Origin: Poa pratensis
Lineage: Eukaryota; Streptophyta; Magnoliopsida; Poales; Poaceae
Assembly (NCBI GenBank): GCA_947311845.1
Contig: CAMZMU010000048.1
Location: 20,519,497 to 20,583,496 of the forward strand
Length of the DNA: 64,000 nucleotides
Direction: 5' to 3'
Shown piece after piece: positions 54,271 to 64,000 of the stretch. Position numbers and translations under genes: made by a program. The notes beneath the pieces are model-generated. The model saw only the letters and a list, made by a program, of their open reading frames with translations. It was not told the origin of the DNA and ran no database searches. The first letter of the stretch is position 1. Every line of letters begins with the position of its first letter.

Positions 54271-56570
54271 GTCACATGGTGCCATATATAAAGAGCGCGA
54301 GCATGCACATGATATATTTAAGTCCAAAATAGATAGACATGCTATTTAGAAAGAGAAATATGGGTTGGTGGAAGAAATAAGATAACGCCACAGTAGAGTA
54401 GTTTTTTTATTTTGAAAAAATTAAGCTAAAACTTTTGGCCTTTGCATCAAAGTGATGATTCATATTCATTTAAATTGATGGGAGGCAACAAGGGTAAATT
54501 TAACAACAAACATAGTACCATAACATATATAGAAAACTACTAACCATTATAATATATGGATTTTATTACAGACGACTAATTCAACTTCTTTTGCAGGAAC
54601 ACGCCCTTGCAGCCATCGCCCACTCGCCCCGCCCAGCCAAGGTTTGGGTAATCGGTGGTAAATCCGTTTATCTTCCGTTAACCGCAAATCCGGGCACCCC
54701 TCGTAAATCGGTTTACATGCCCATAAAACGTCCCAAGTTTTGTGAAAAAATTGCACTTACACGACTCGTGAAATGGTCATACGAGGCCTCTCAATTTAAA
54801 TGTTTGACTTAGGAAAATGGTAAATAGTTGGTATTTTCTGGTAACCACGATAGCAGCCAAGTCCGAGCACCCGAGTAAGATCTAGGTAACCAAAACCTTG
54901 CGTCCGGCTAACTGCAAAGAGGATTTAGATGCTGGTTTGCTGGGACCAACCAACTAATGCCATCACATCAACCGTTTCAGACCAGCCGCCGACATCCTAT
55001 TGCCTTCTCGTTGTGGACATCGTCCGTTTTGCTTGTCCCATCTGACTAGTGTACAAGTACATTGATTAAGCAGGAAAGACGACGGCTAGCTAGCCATTGC
55101 GATTACGTGAGGTTAAAAATGTTGAGTGTATAAGTGGATTGTATGGCCCTTTCAAATAGATCGGTGTTTTGAAATAGTGGTCAGCGTATAAAGCTTGACA
55201 TGGTATCGGAGAGAAGGTCACGAGTTCGAGTACTATGTAGTGCAGGTTTATTAAATGTTGTTGATACCCCCTCCGTCCACGTACAAGACCTCTTTCTCTC
55301 ATGCGCCAACCTCTGAGTTTACTCTAGCCCTTTTCAATAGATCGGTATTTTGAAATAGTAGTCAGCGCATGAAACTTGACTGAAAACACAAAAAAAGTTT
55401 CAGTTCGTCGCAACACTATGTATTGCCATTGGCATTATGATCTGTGCATGACTTGTAAGCTGATTTAGCTGTACCAACAAGATAACAATGTCCACTCCTT
55501 TTTGCACCCCACTTACACAGATGAAAAGATGATAGGTCGATGAAAGTTAGCACGTACATACAAAGCATCTATATATATATTGTACTTTTTAAACTTTTGA
55601 TATAGGAAATAATTATTTGATTAGAAAGAGCTCGCTGGAGCTCGGAAACTAAACTGATTGTTTGTGGCGAACACCCTCACTAATGCAGAACAATATAAAA
55701 AAAACACACGATCAAGAAAGCACTTAGCACACAGTTTTCCTTTCCGTGCGAAGGCGACTGTGGGTGTGTGGGGGTGACATCGTCCACGGTTCAAAACTAG
55801 TGTATAAACCACACAGTAATAATTGTTTTAGAGAAACTGTAGGCAGTCCAAAATTCTCCATAGAAAAAAGCAGCACGGACAGGGCGATGTGCTCCCTTGA
55901 GAGAAGCAAATTCATCGACAGTTCAAGCAAAAAGAAGAGAAATGTAACAAGTGGTGAAGAGTTCCGACTTCCGAGAAAGCTTCCAGAGTTTCCATGAAAT
56001 GTGTTTGCTGCACTAAGTGTTCTATGACATGATGTCTCTGATTGGCTGTTAGACGGAGCGAGGCTATGGAAAATCTCACGGCGGGCCAACATGTTGCCTG
56101 CGTAGCAGAACAACTTAGATGAAGAGGCGAAGTAGTAGTGATGATATCCTTAATTGCTTCTACAGTTCCGCTGATGCCTCCAATTCCAGGTAAACGTGCT
56201 TGTTCGTGTCAGATATGCTTGTCATCCGATTTAAGCTTCTGCATACCATACTAACTAGAATACGGTGTCAATTTGGGTGGCGGTTATTGGTAATCTCACA
56301 GGATGCTAAATTGCTAGTGTGTTGACCTAAACGGCAATGAGTCTTTTCATCACATTGCAGAGCCAAGAAAAGAGTTGGAAAGGAAGTAATACAATGAACC
56401 GCACTCGAGGCATATGGTGCCGTATATAAAGAGCGTGAGCGGGCACATCAATTAATTTAAATCCAAACTAGATATACATAGTATTTACAAAGAGAGATAT
56501 GGGTTGGTCTGAAATAATTAAGCAGTAATAAAGACGGCGCCGGCTAGCACATGGCGATTACGTGAGGTTG

Positions 56571-57545
56571 ACTTTTTAGGGCACAGAGGCCAAAAATTGA
56601 CCTCCAACAGGTGCATGCCCAAATTTTGCCCCCTCTGTCTCAAATATGGGGTAGATAGGGCCACGCGAAGTGTGCCCTATCCTTTCATTTTCGTGGCGCG
56701 CTCAGCCAACTGTCAGCCTGAAGTTTCATTTCCTCTGATCCCCTTTCTGCCGCCACCGTCCCCGGCCGATTCCGACCATTTCCGGCGACTTCTGCGCCGT
56801 CGTGCACCTACACGGCTCCCCCAGGACGTCCCCTACCGATTCCCGTCCTCCGCCGCCCATTCCGCCGCCCCGGCGAGCTCCTCCGCCATGGAGGGGGAGC
56901 TCGGCACCACTTCCCCGGCGGGGTCGTCGATTCGTTTGCGTCGAGGTCTTTTCCGCCCCAGCGCCGCAGCGGGGTCCTCGAGAGGCTATCTGGGACGCAC
57001 GAGGAGGCCAAGGAGGGGCCGCACCCGCTGCCGGAGGCCTCACTGGCCGCGGTCGCTCGACGGCGCAAGGAGCTACCCGGCGAGTTTCCCGCCGCAGGGT
57101 CCTCGAGCGCCGGAGTCGCCACATCGAGCGCCACCGTGAAGTTTCCAAGCGCCGCCACGGGGTCATCGATTCGTTTGCTCACCACATCGGGGAATCGCGA
57201 TTTGTTTGCTCGTCTCGTTTTCATAGCTGCTGCTGCCCCGATCTGATTGCTAGCTAGCTAGCTGCTACTGCTACGGCTCCCCATTTTGTTTGATTAATCT
57301 GTTGTTTTTTCCAATTTTGTCCAAGATTATGTTAAGAAATGTAATTGAACATTTAAATTTGTGCCAAATTTAGTTCAAAACTATCTATGTATGCCTTAAA
57401 ATAGGGCATCTGTTGGAGAGAAGGTGACCTAAAATAGGGCATCTGGTAAAGCGGAATTTCTTTTGGTCCCTAAAATGTTAAAACAGGTGCCCTATAACTA
57501 AAAAATGGTGCCTAATTTAAGGCATCTGTTAGAGATGCTCTTAGC
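56571..57545. mobile_element. ~970-bp insertion in array unit 2, unclassified transposon
   Basis: Array sequence breaks after ATTACGTGAGGTTGA (56570) and resumes near CTCGTCGCAGCC (57570). The insert opens with TTTTTAGGGCACAGAGGCC, ends with AAGGCATCTGTTAGAGATGC, and has a GC-rich middle (56700-57260) with a 180-codon frame of Pro/Arg/Ser composition. Sequences ending in CATCTGTTAGAGATGC are common at grass DNA-transposon ends, but terminal repeats are not clear. Confidence 0.5.
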
Positions 57546-57723
57546 TAGGCTCCCGGAAAAAAAGTTTAGGCTCGTCGCAGCCTATGTATTGGCATTATGA
57601 TTTGTACATCACTTGTAAAGCTGATTTAGCTGCACCAACAAGTTAACAAAGCCCACTCCAATTTGCTCCCCACTTCTATTTTTAATCACAGATGAAAAGA
57701 TAGGTCGATTAAAATAGTACGTA

Positions 57724-57884
57724 CTCTCGCGTTATTAAATATAAGATGTTTTAGTCTTTGTCCGTATTCACATGAACACAAATGTATCTAGACATATTTC
57801 ATATGTATGTTCACTCATTTTAGTATGCATAAAAACAATAAGTGTAACACTAAAACATCTTACATTTAGGAAGGAACGATGGAG
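57724..57884. mobile_element. Stowaway MITE, 161 bp
   Basis: CTCTCGCGTTATTAAATATA at the left and TAGGAAGGAACGATGGAG at the right, with TA at 57722-57723 and 57885-57886. Unit 1 has an unoccupied equivalent (CACGTACTACATACAAAG, 53171). Confidence 0.8.
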
Positions 57885-59642
57885 TACTACATACAAATGC
57901 ACCTAGATATACTTGTATTTTTTTAAGCTTTGGTATTGGAAATAGTTTTTTCATTAGAAACAGCTAAACTAGACTGATTATTTGTGTCAAACACCCTCAC
58001 TGGTATAGAACTATCAAAAACCCACACGATCAAGAAAGCACTTAGCAAACGGTTTTCCTTTCCGCGCGGACGGGGCAATGTGTTCCCTTGAGAGAAGCAA
58101 ACTCACCTACAGTTCAAGGAAAAGAAAGAGAAAATGCAACTACTAGTGAAGGGATCCTAGAAAGCTTCCACAGTTTCCCTGAAATGTGCTTGTTGCACTA
58201 AGTCTTCTATGACATGATAGCTCTGATTGGGTGTTAATTTGAGCGAGTGTTCTGAAAAATCTCACGGCATGCGTGCATGTTGCTTGCGTAGGAGTAAAAT
58301 ATAGAGGAAGCGGCGAGATAAAAAGTAGCGAAGATACGATGGAAAGCTTCTACAGTTTCGCTGATGCCTCCAATTCCAAGTAAATGTGTGCTTGTTCCAC
58401 GGTGTGTGTCAGATATGCTTGTCATCCGATTTAATCTCTGCATACAATACTAACTAGGATAGGGTGTCAATTTGGGTGAGGGTTATTGATAATCTCACAG
58501 GCTGCTAAATTGCTAGTTTTGACCTAGATAGCAATGAGTCTTTCCATCACACTGCAGAGCAAGAAAAGAGGAGTTGGAAAGGAAGTACTACAATGAACCG
58601 CACCGGAGGCACATGGTGCCGTATACAAAGAGCGCGAACGGGCACATGATACAATTTAAGTCCAAACTAGATAGACATAGTATTTAAAAATAGAAATATG
58701 GGTTGGTGGATGAAATAAGATAACGTCACTGTAGAGTAGTTTTTTTTTAAGAAAAGAGGATGAAACCTATGGCCTCTACATCACTCATCAAAGTGATGTA
58801 CACATCCATCTTTACTGAAATTGATGAGAGACAACAACACTAAATTTAACAACAACCATAGTACATAACATAGAAAACTACTAACAATTACAAGATATGA
58901 ATTTAATACCCAGGCTAAGTCGACTTCTTTTGCAGAAACAGGCCCTTCCACTGTCGTTGCCCACTTGCCCCGTCCAGCCAAGGTTTGCATAATCGGTCGG
59001 TAAATCATCGTCTGGTAACCGCAAATCCCGGGCACCACGAAATCGGTTTACTAGATGAAAATCTCAAGCTTTAAAAAAAAATTGATTTAAACGAGCTCCC
59101 TCGGTAGATGGTCATACCGAGGCGTTCGAATTCAATTGTTGATTTCCAAGTTTTTTGGTAAATTAATGGACGGTATTTCCAGACTAGCAGCCGGCGTCAT
59201 GTTGTCTTCTCCTTGTGGGTATCATCGTTTTGTCCCAACTGCCTAGTGTACAACTGTACAATTGTCCCATTGTCCCATTTGACTAGTGTACAAGTGTATT
59301 GATTAAGTAGCAAAGACGACGCCGGCTAGCTAGTCCATGGCGATTACGTGAGGTTGAAAGAACAAAGAAGATTCGGCTCGTTGCGCTATGTATTGGCATT
59401 ATGATATGTACATGCCTTGTAAGCTGATTTAGTTGTGCCAACAAGTTAACAAAGCCCATTCCATTTCGCTCCCCACCGTTCTTTTTGATCACCGATGATT
59501 TGCTCCTACTTCTCTCTTTGATCAAAGATGAAAAGATAGTTCGATGAAAATTAGCACGTTCATACAAAGGCACCCATATAACTTGTGTTTTTTAAACTTT
59601 TTGTATTGGAAATAAAAAAATTGATTACAAAGAACTCGCTGG

Positions 59643-59887
59643 CGCACGGGCCTGCACAACACATGTTATCTGTGACGCACCAAATTTGTTATCTGTGGCG
59701 CACGGATGGAGAGGTAGCACATATAGGGGTGTCTCACGGAGCTTACCTGTGGCGCACGGACTAACCTATATGTGGCGCACCGGCCTGTGCACCACAGATA
59801 AGTGGTACCTATGGCGATGTGGCGCACGCTCGTGCGCCACAGATAACCTATTTTGGTGCGCCACTAATAAGTTTTTTTGTACTAGTG
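59643..59887. mobile_element. Small CACTA derivative, right terminus only
   Basis: The right end TTTTTTTGTACTAGTG is a CACTA terminus, preceded by GTGGCGCAC / GTGCGCCAC subterminal repeats. The left end lacks CACTA and starts CGCACGGG. TGG occurs on both sides (59640-59642, 59888-59890), and the empty site GCTCGCTGGAGCTCG exists in unit 2 (55629). Confidence 0.7.
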
Positions 59888-59927
59888 TGGAGCTCGTAAA
59901 CTAAACTTATTAAGGCCTGCTTGGTTC

Positions 59928-60050
59928 ACCGTTTTATCACCCCCCCTAAGAAAAACGACGGTTCCTTCAGAAAATTACGGACCATTCCAGGTCCGTGGAA
60001 TTATACAGGCCATTTCCGGTCCAACAACCCCGAATCCAAGCGTGGCCTTA
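59928..60050. mobile_element. Short MITE-like insertion with inverted ends
   Basis: AAGGCCTGCTTGGTTC on the left and GAATCCAAGCGTGGCCTT on the right are imperfect inverted repeats, with an inner GGACCATTCCAGGTCC palindrome. It is missing from sister units. Target duplication is ambiguous. Confidence 0.55.
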
Positions 60051-61419
60051 TTTGTAACGAATACCCCGCTAGTACAGAACCATAAAAAACCAACACGATC
60101 AAGAAAGCACTTAGCACACGATTTTTCTTTCCGTGCGAAGGTGACTGTGGGGGTGACACCGCCCACGGTTCCAACCTCGTGTGCCAACTACACAGTAATT
60201 GTTTTAAAGAAATTGTATGCAGTTCAAAACTCTCGATGAAAAGAGGCAGCGCGGACGGGTGATGTGCTCCCTTGAGAGAAGCAAACTCATCTACAGTTCA
60301 AGGAAAAGGGAGATAAAATGTAACAAGTAGTGAAGAGTTCCTAGAAAGCTACCACAGTTTTCATGAAATGTGTTTGTTGTACCAAGAATTCAATGGCATG
60401 CTAGCTCGGATTGGGTGTTAATTTGACCGAGGGTTATGAAAATTCTCACAACATATTTACATGTCGCCTGCATAGCAGTGCAACTGCGTGGAACAGACGA
60501 GGCAAAAAGTACTGAAGATATCCATGAGATCTTCTAAAGATCCGCCGATGCCTCCAATTCCAATGAAATGTGCTTGTTCCACGGTGGTCTGATATGCTTG
60601 TCATCCGATTTAAGCTTTTCCATACCATACTTAATAGGACAGGGTGTCAATTTGGGGTGAGAGTTATTGACAATCTCTCAGGATGCCAAATTGCCAGTGT
60701 GTTGACCTAGGCAGCAATGAGTCTTTCCATCACAGTGCAGAGCAAGAAAAGAGGAGTTGGAAAGAAAGTAATACAATGAACCGCACTGGGGTGGTGCCGT
60801 ATATAAAGAGCGTAAATGGGCACATGATATAATTGAAGTCTAAGCTAGATATACATAGTATTTAAAAGAGAAATATGAGTTGGTGGATGAAATAAGAAAA
60901 TGCCGCAGTAGAGTAGTTTTTTATAAAAGGAGGCCAAAACCTCTGGCCTCTGCATCCCCCATCAAATTGATGAATACATCCGACTTTACTGAAATTGATG
61001 CGAGGCAACGAGGCTAAATTTTACAACAACCATGGTGCATAACAACAACGAGGTTAAAGTCACTCAAATGGGTGAAAGTATCCAAAAACAAGAAAATTCA
61101 TAATACTTGCGGACTATCAAATGGCATTTTCTATACTAGCTAGTGACACATATTACACTTTTTTACAGGGACACATATTCCACTCTTGCACAAATATGTT
61201 TCTCAACGCACATCCACGGCAGGCGGAGACCAAAAAAGAAACATCGTACCAACCTGTAGATATGTACGTCGCTCTAGACCCTGGGAGAAGGAACAGAAAC
61301 CCAAGTAAGTCTAGCTGAGTGACTGAAACACTTGTGACTGGTTGAGGACTATTGCTGGGCGGGTACGGTCTACTGTGCGGCGAGGGTGTATACCTGCGCG
61401 TCATGGAGAAGATGCTTCG

Positions 61420-61892
61420 GGGCCTACTCGGTTGCTCGCCTTTATTCTCCCGGGTTGTAGATTCGTCCCGGCTTCCTACTCCTCGCCTCACCGTTCCTCC
61501 ACGAGTCGTGCCGTGCTTCCATGGAGTCCGTCTATCATCGTTCCGATTAAGGCCAATTCCGTCGAGGTTAGGTTGGGCTCTCTTCTTGTTTTTTCCATGT
61601 GTTTGCATTATTTGTTCATCCTGTTACGTGGCTTTTGCGGCGCACTCGCGTGCTCATCTCTTTCTTCGGCTCTTAATTGGCTTGATTTACGAGGTGTCCT
61701 CGTCTTTCTGTCTCTTGAGCGTTATTTTTTATTCCTTTTACACGATTTGTTTTGTTATTTCATTTATATATTTGCAGGTTTCATTCCGTTCGAGAGTCCT
61801 GTTATTTTATTTCAGTCTTAGTTTTTGTTTTTGTTTTTCTGGTTTCACTTACTCCCTCTGGTCCACAAAGATTGTCCAACAAAATGTACTAG
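61420..61892 (+). repeat. ~470-bp segment shared with 49890-50387
   Basis: Nearly identical to the earlier copy from GCTCGCCTTTATTCTCCC to TGTACTAGCA, about 11.5 kb away and in the same orientation. A short deletion near 61447 and another near 61516 distinguish it. Confidence 0.85.
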
Positions 61893-62897
61893 CATAGAAC
61901 AAAACTTGCACATATCGGCGACACAAATTTCGGATCGAAGGGAGAGTACTTTTTTTCTGTTGGTTGGTTTACTTTCTGCGAATTAGAACCTGCATGGTCG
62001 TCTCTCAACCTTTTTTCTGTCCAAGGACTGGGTACGTACGTTCTATATATTCGACGTGCTGGAGCAGCTTGAGATCGGTTGATTGGTGGTCAGGTCAAAT
62101 AGCGCACGTAAGCGAGACAACAAATCAGTGTCACCACCAGTGCATAGAGAAAGACCATGAACATTTCCAAGGAAGAAGTCAACCGACGTCCCGCTGCCGA
62201 AACCGTCCATCGTTTTCAATTTCAGATTAGCGGCCGGCATCCTGTTGTCTTCTCCTCGTGGGCATCATCCGTTAGTTTTGCTTCTCTCATCTGACTAGTA
62301 TACAAGTACATTGATTAAGCAGCAAAGACGGCGTCGGATAGCTAGCCCATGCATGGCAATTACGTGAGGTTGAAAACACAAAGAAGTTTCGGCTCGTCGG
62401 AGCACTATGTATTGCCATTGGCATTGTGATATTTGTAAGTGACTTCTAAGCTGATTTAGCTGTACCAACAAGCTAACAAAGCCCACTCCATTTTGCTCCC
62501 CACTCTATGTATTGGCATTACTCCATTTTTCTAACAAGCTAACAAAGCTGATTTGTCACGCACGAGAGAAGCAAGCTCATCTACAATTCAAGGAAAAGGA
62601 AGAGAGAATGCAACAAGTAGTGAAGAGTTCCGAGAAAACTCACTACGGGAAACCCACAAAACGCTGACGGCCAAGTTATACGCCGACGGCCAAATGTCGG
62701 GGCCGTCGGCGTATAATGCGAGCGAGAAAAGCGGCGAACGCGGCCGTCGGCGTAACAAAACCGTCGGCGTAGCCCGACATACGCCGACACTTTTTCTATT
62801 TTCTACATTTGATACGCCGACGGCAGCCGTCGGCATATACCTTTTCAATTTTTTTACATTTGATACGCCGACGGCGGCCGTCGGCGTAGACTTTTTT

Positions 62898-63012
62898 CTA
62901 TTTTCCATTTAATATGAAATAATTCATATCTTTAAATCCGCAAATCGGAATTTAACAAATTAAATGTCCAAATCGATTAGAAAAATGAGAGAATCCAAAT
63001 ATGACATCCATA
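62898..63012. repeat. Left arm of a ~112-bp inverted repeat
   Basis: Reverse-complements 63601-63715 at roughly 85% by eye: CATTTAATATGAAATAATTC pairs with GAATTATTCCATATTAAATG, and AATATGACATCCAT with ATGGATGTCATATT. The spacer is about 590 bases. Confidence 0.75.
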
Positions 63013-63600
63013 AAATCTTTTTTCACCGTGCACATGACATTTTGTAACATATGTTTGTTACTTGCTTAATCCAAATATGACATCTTTTGAGTATTTTCTC
63101 AATTTCTTTTATTTTTGTGAAAAAACGGTCAAAATGACCGTCGTGTCGATTCATTGAAAGGGGTCACATTTTTCAAAACTATCGATGTTTCTGTGATAAA
63201 GTCACTACTTTTGTACCTAGAAACTATTTTTGTAAAAAAATTAGACCAAACTATCACACACTTGTAGTTCAATTTCAATTACTTTTGGAAAATCGGCATA
63301 AAGTCATTTAAATAGGAATAATTAGGTAAAAATCGATGATAGACCAAGTTATAAATGTCATTTAACTTGGTCATTTGACACGAAAGTTATACATGTCTAT
63401 AGATGATAGACCTTTTTGTGAAACATTTTTTTGAAATATTTGTCAAAACTCAAGTTTATAATTTTTCCTACCAACTAGTACACATAAAAGGACTCCATGT
63501 CAAAGGATACATTTTTTTGAGGGTTTTTCACTTTATTTGATTTTTGTGAAAAAAAGAATCAATTTTCTAAAACCATCGATGTTTATACAATGCAAAGCAT

Positions 63601-63715
63601 GATATGGATGTCATATTTGAATTCCTCTCATTTTTCTAATTGACATAGACATTTTATTTTTCAAATTTTGATTAACGGAATTAAAGATATGAATTATTCC
63701 ATATTAAATGTAAAA
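63601..63715. repeat. Right arm of the ~112-bp inverted repeat
   Basis: Partner of 62898-63012. Transcription through both arms would give a long hairpin RNA. Confidence 0.75.
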
Positions 63716-63821
63716 AGGAAATAAAAGTAAAAATAATTTTTTTTCATTTATTAAAAATATACTATTTTACAATCATTGTTACTTATTCAAATGAATTTTC
63801 TAAATTTAAACAATGAAAAAG

Positions 63822-64000
63822 TGTAACATCCTAAATCAGGGGTTAATATGATTGATATGATATAAGTATCAGTAAGTTCTCATTTCTCATTCGGAAGCTA
63901 ACAATGAATGAACTCAAATGTTAAGCATGCTTGGGCTGGAGCAATTTGAGGATGGGTGACCGAACGGAAATTTTGACCAGCGTAAGTATTTTGACCAATG
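63822..64000 (+). mobile_element. Partial Cassandra-type TRIM LTR with 5S-like promoter
   Basis: It begins TGTAACATCC. At about 63909-63961 it has GAACTC, GTTAAGC, TGCTTGGGC and AGGATGGGTGACC in the order and spacing of the internal promoter of 5S rRNA genes (A-box, intermediate element, C-box). 5S-bearing LTRs define Cassandra TRIM elements. The window ends before the LTR does. Confidence 0.65.
63918..63961 (+). promoter_or_regulatory. 5S-like RNA polymerase III internal promoter in the LTR
   Basis: TGTTAAGCATGCTTGGGC (A-box and intermediate element) and AGGATGGGTGACC (C-box) closely match the plant 5S promoter, while the flanking 5S body is not conserved. It is not a 5S rRNA gene. Confidence 0.65.

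Larger units (their letters stand above)
52960..62640 (+). repeat. Tandem array of a ~2.2-kb non-coding module (four-plus units)
   Basis: Units begin with AAGCTGATTTAGCTGTACCA and AACAAAGCCCACTCC at about 53071, 55455, 57613, 59417 and 62450. Each contains GAAAGAGCTCGCTGG, ACACGATCAAGAAAGCACTT, TTTTCCTTTCCGTGCGAAGG, TGCCTCCAATTCCA, then the TATA-like TATATAAAGAGCG (54286, 56423, 58620 as TATACAAAG, 60803), then GGGTTGGTGGATGAAATAAG and AGACGGCGCCGGCTAG. Spacing of the TATA-like motif is about 2137, 2197 and 2183 bp, although different units carry different MITE insertions. This is the same module family as M1-M4, with an extra section. No conserved ORF. Confidence 0.8.
62641..64000 (+). mobile_element. 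Left end of another CACTA transposon, running off the window
   Basis: The start CACTACGGGAAACCC interrupts array unit 5 at GAGAAAACT. Subterminal repeats TACGCCGACGG and CCGTCGGCGTA follow in inverted pairs (62680-62890). After that come AT-rich sequence with a long inverted repeat and stretches shared with the CACTA fragments at 42 and 48 kb. The right end is not in the window, and the LTR at 63822 may be nested in it. Confidence 0.75.

Noticed and set aside
56597..57139. 180-codon ORF as a gene
   Set aside because: Pro/Arg/Ser composition in GC-rich insertion DNA; three overlapping frames of similar length exist.
63909..63962. 5S rRNA gene
   Set aside because: Only the internal promoter boxes are conserved; the 5' and 3' parts of 5S rRNA are missing.
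1..64000. tRNA, snoRNA or microRNA genes
   Set aside because: I found no cloverleaf-type A and B box pair or other convincing RNA gene by eye. A covariance-model scan would be needed to exclude them.

Overview
The window looks like nuclear DNA of a Triticeae grass (wheat, barley or Aegilops type). The evidence is the nested LTR retrotransposons, CACTA elements, Stowaway and Tourist MITEs and a Helitron with grass-type ends, plus intron-containing plant genes. Transposable elements and their relics make up most of it. Host-type genes are few: an intact VQ-motif gene (21513-21944, minus), a broken copy of it (about 30085-30345, minus), a four-exon GDP-mannose pyrophosphorylase gene that lies inside a Helitron (24413-26021, plus), and several F-box-like relics.

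Layout. 1-20368 is a tandemly duplicated F-box-like pseudogene neighbourhood. Segment 1-2499 recurs almost identically at 14576-17072, and each copy runs into a T-rich tract and a ~40-bp minisatellite (short at 3960-4640, expanded at 17835-19625). Between the copies lie a truncated minus-strand Athila-type Gypsy relic (4641-8852) and a third F-box-like relic split by a decayed but structurally complete Copia element (9066-14511, 5-bp target duplication CGGGA). 20369-23852 holds MITEs and the VQ gene with its TATA box. 23853-26883 is a ~3.0-kb Helitron carrying a GH3 beta-glucosidase-type exon fragment and the pyrophosphorylase gene, whose last ~30 codons are replaced. From ~27 kb to 62.6 kb the background is a repeatedly duplicated non-coding module, recognisable by a TATATAAAGAGYG-like motif seen eight times. 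Its last stretch (53.0-62.6 kb) is a ~2.2-kb tandem array. Into this background are inserted a 10.3-kb CACTA element (30573-40900, TAG target duplication) with a two-exon DEDDy exonuclease gene, an intact acidic ORF and a frameshifted transposon gene ending in a Ulp1/C48-type protease domain; several Stowaway/Tourist MITEs; CACTA relics; and at the right edge another CACTA end (62641 onward) and a likely Cassandra-type TRIM LTR with a 5S-like Pol III promoter (63822 onward).

The genes do not form a common pathway. What links the region is rearrangement: tandem duplication, microhomology deletion, Helitron gene capture, CACTA cargo, and a three-part template-switch scar at 32667-33248. All family names come from motif recognition by eye. 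No database search or alignment was run, and percentages are hand estimates.
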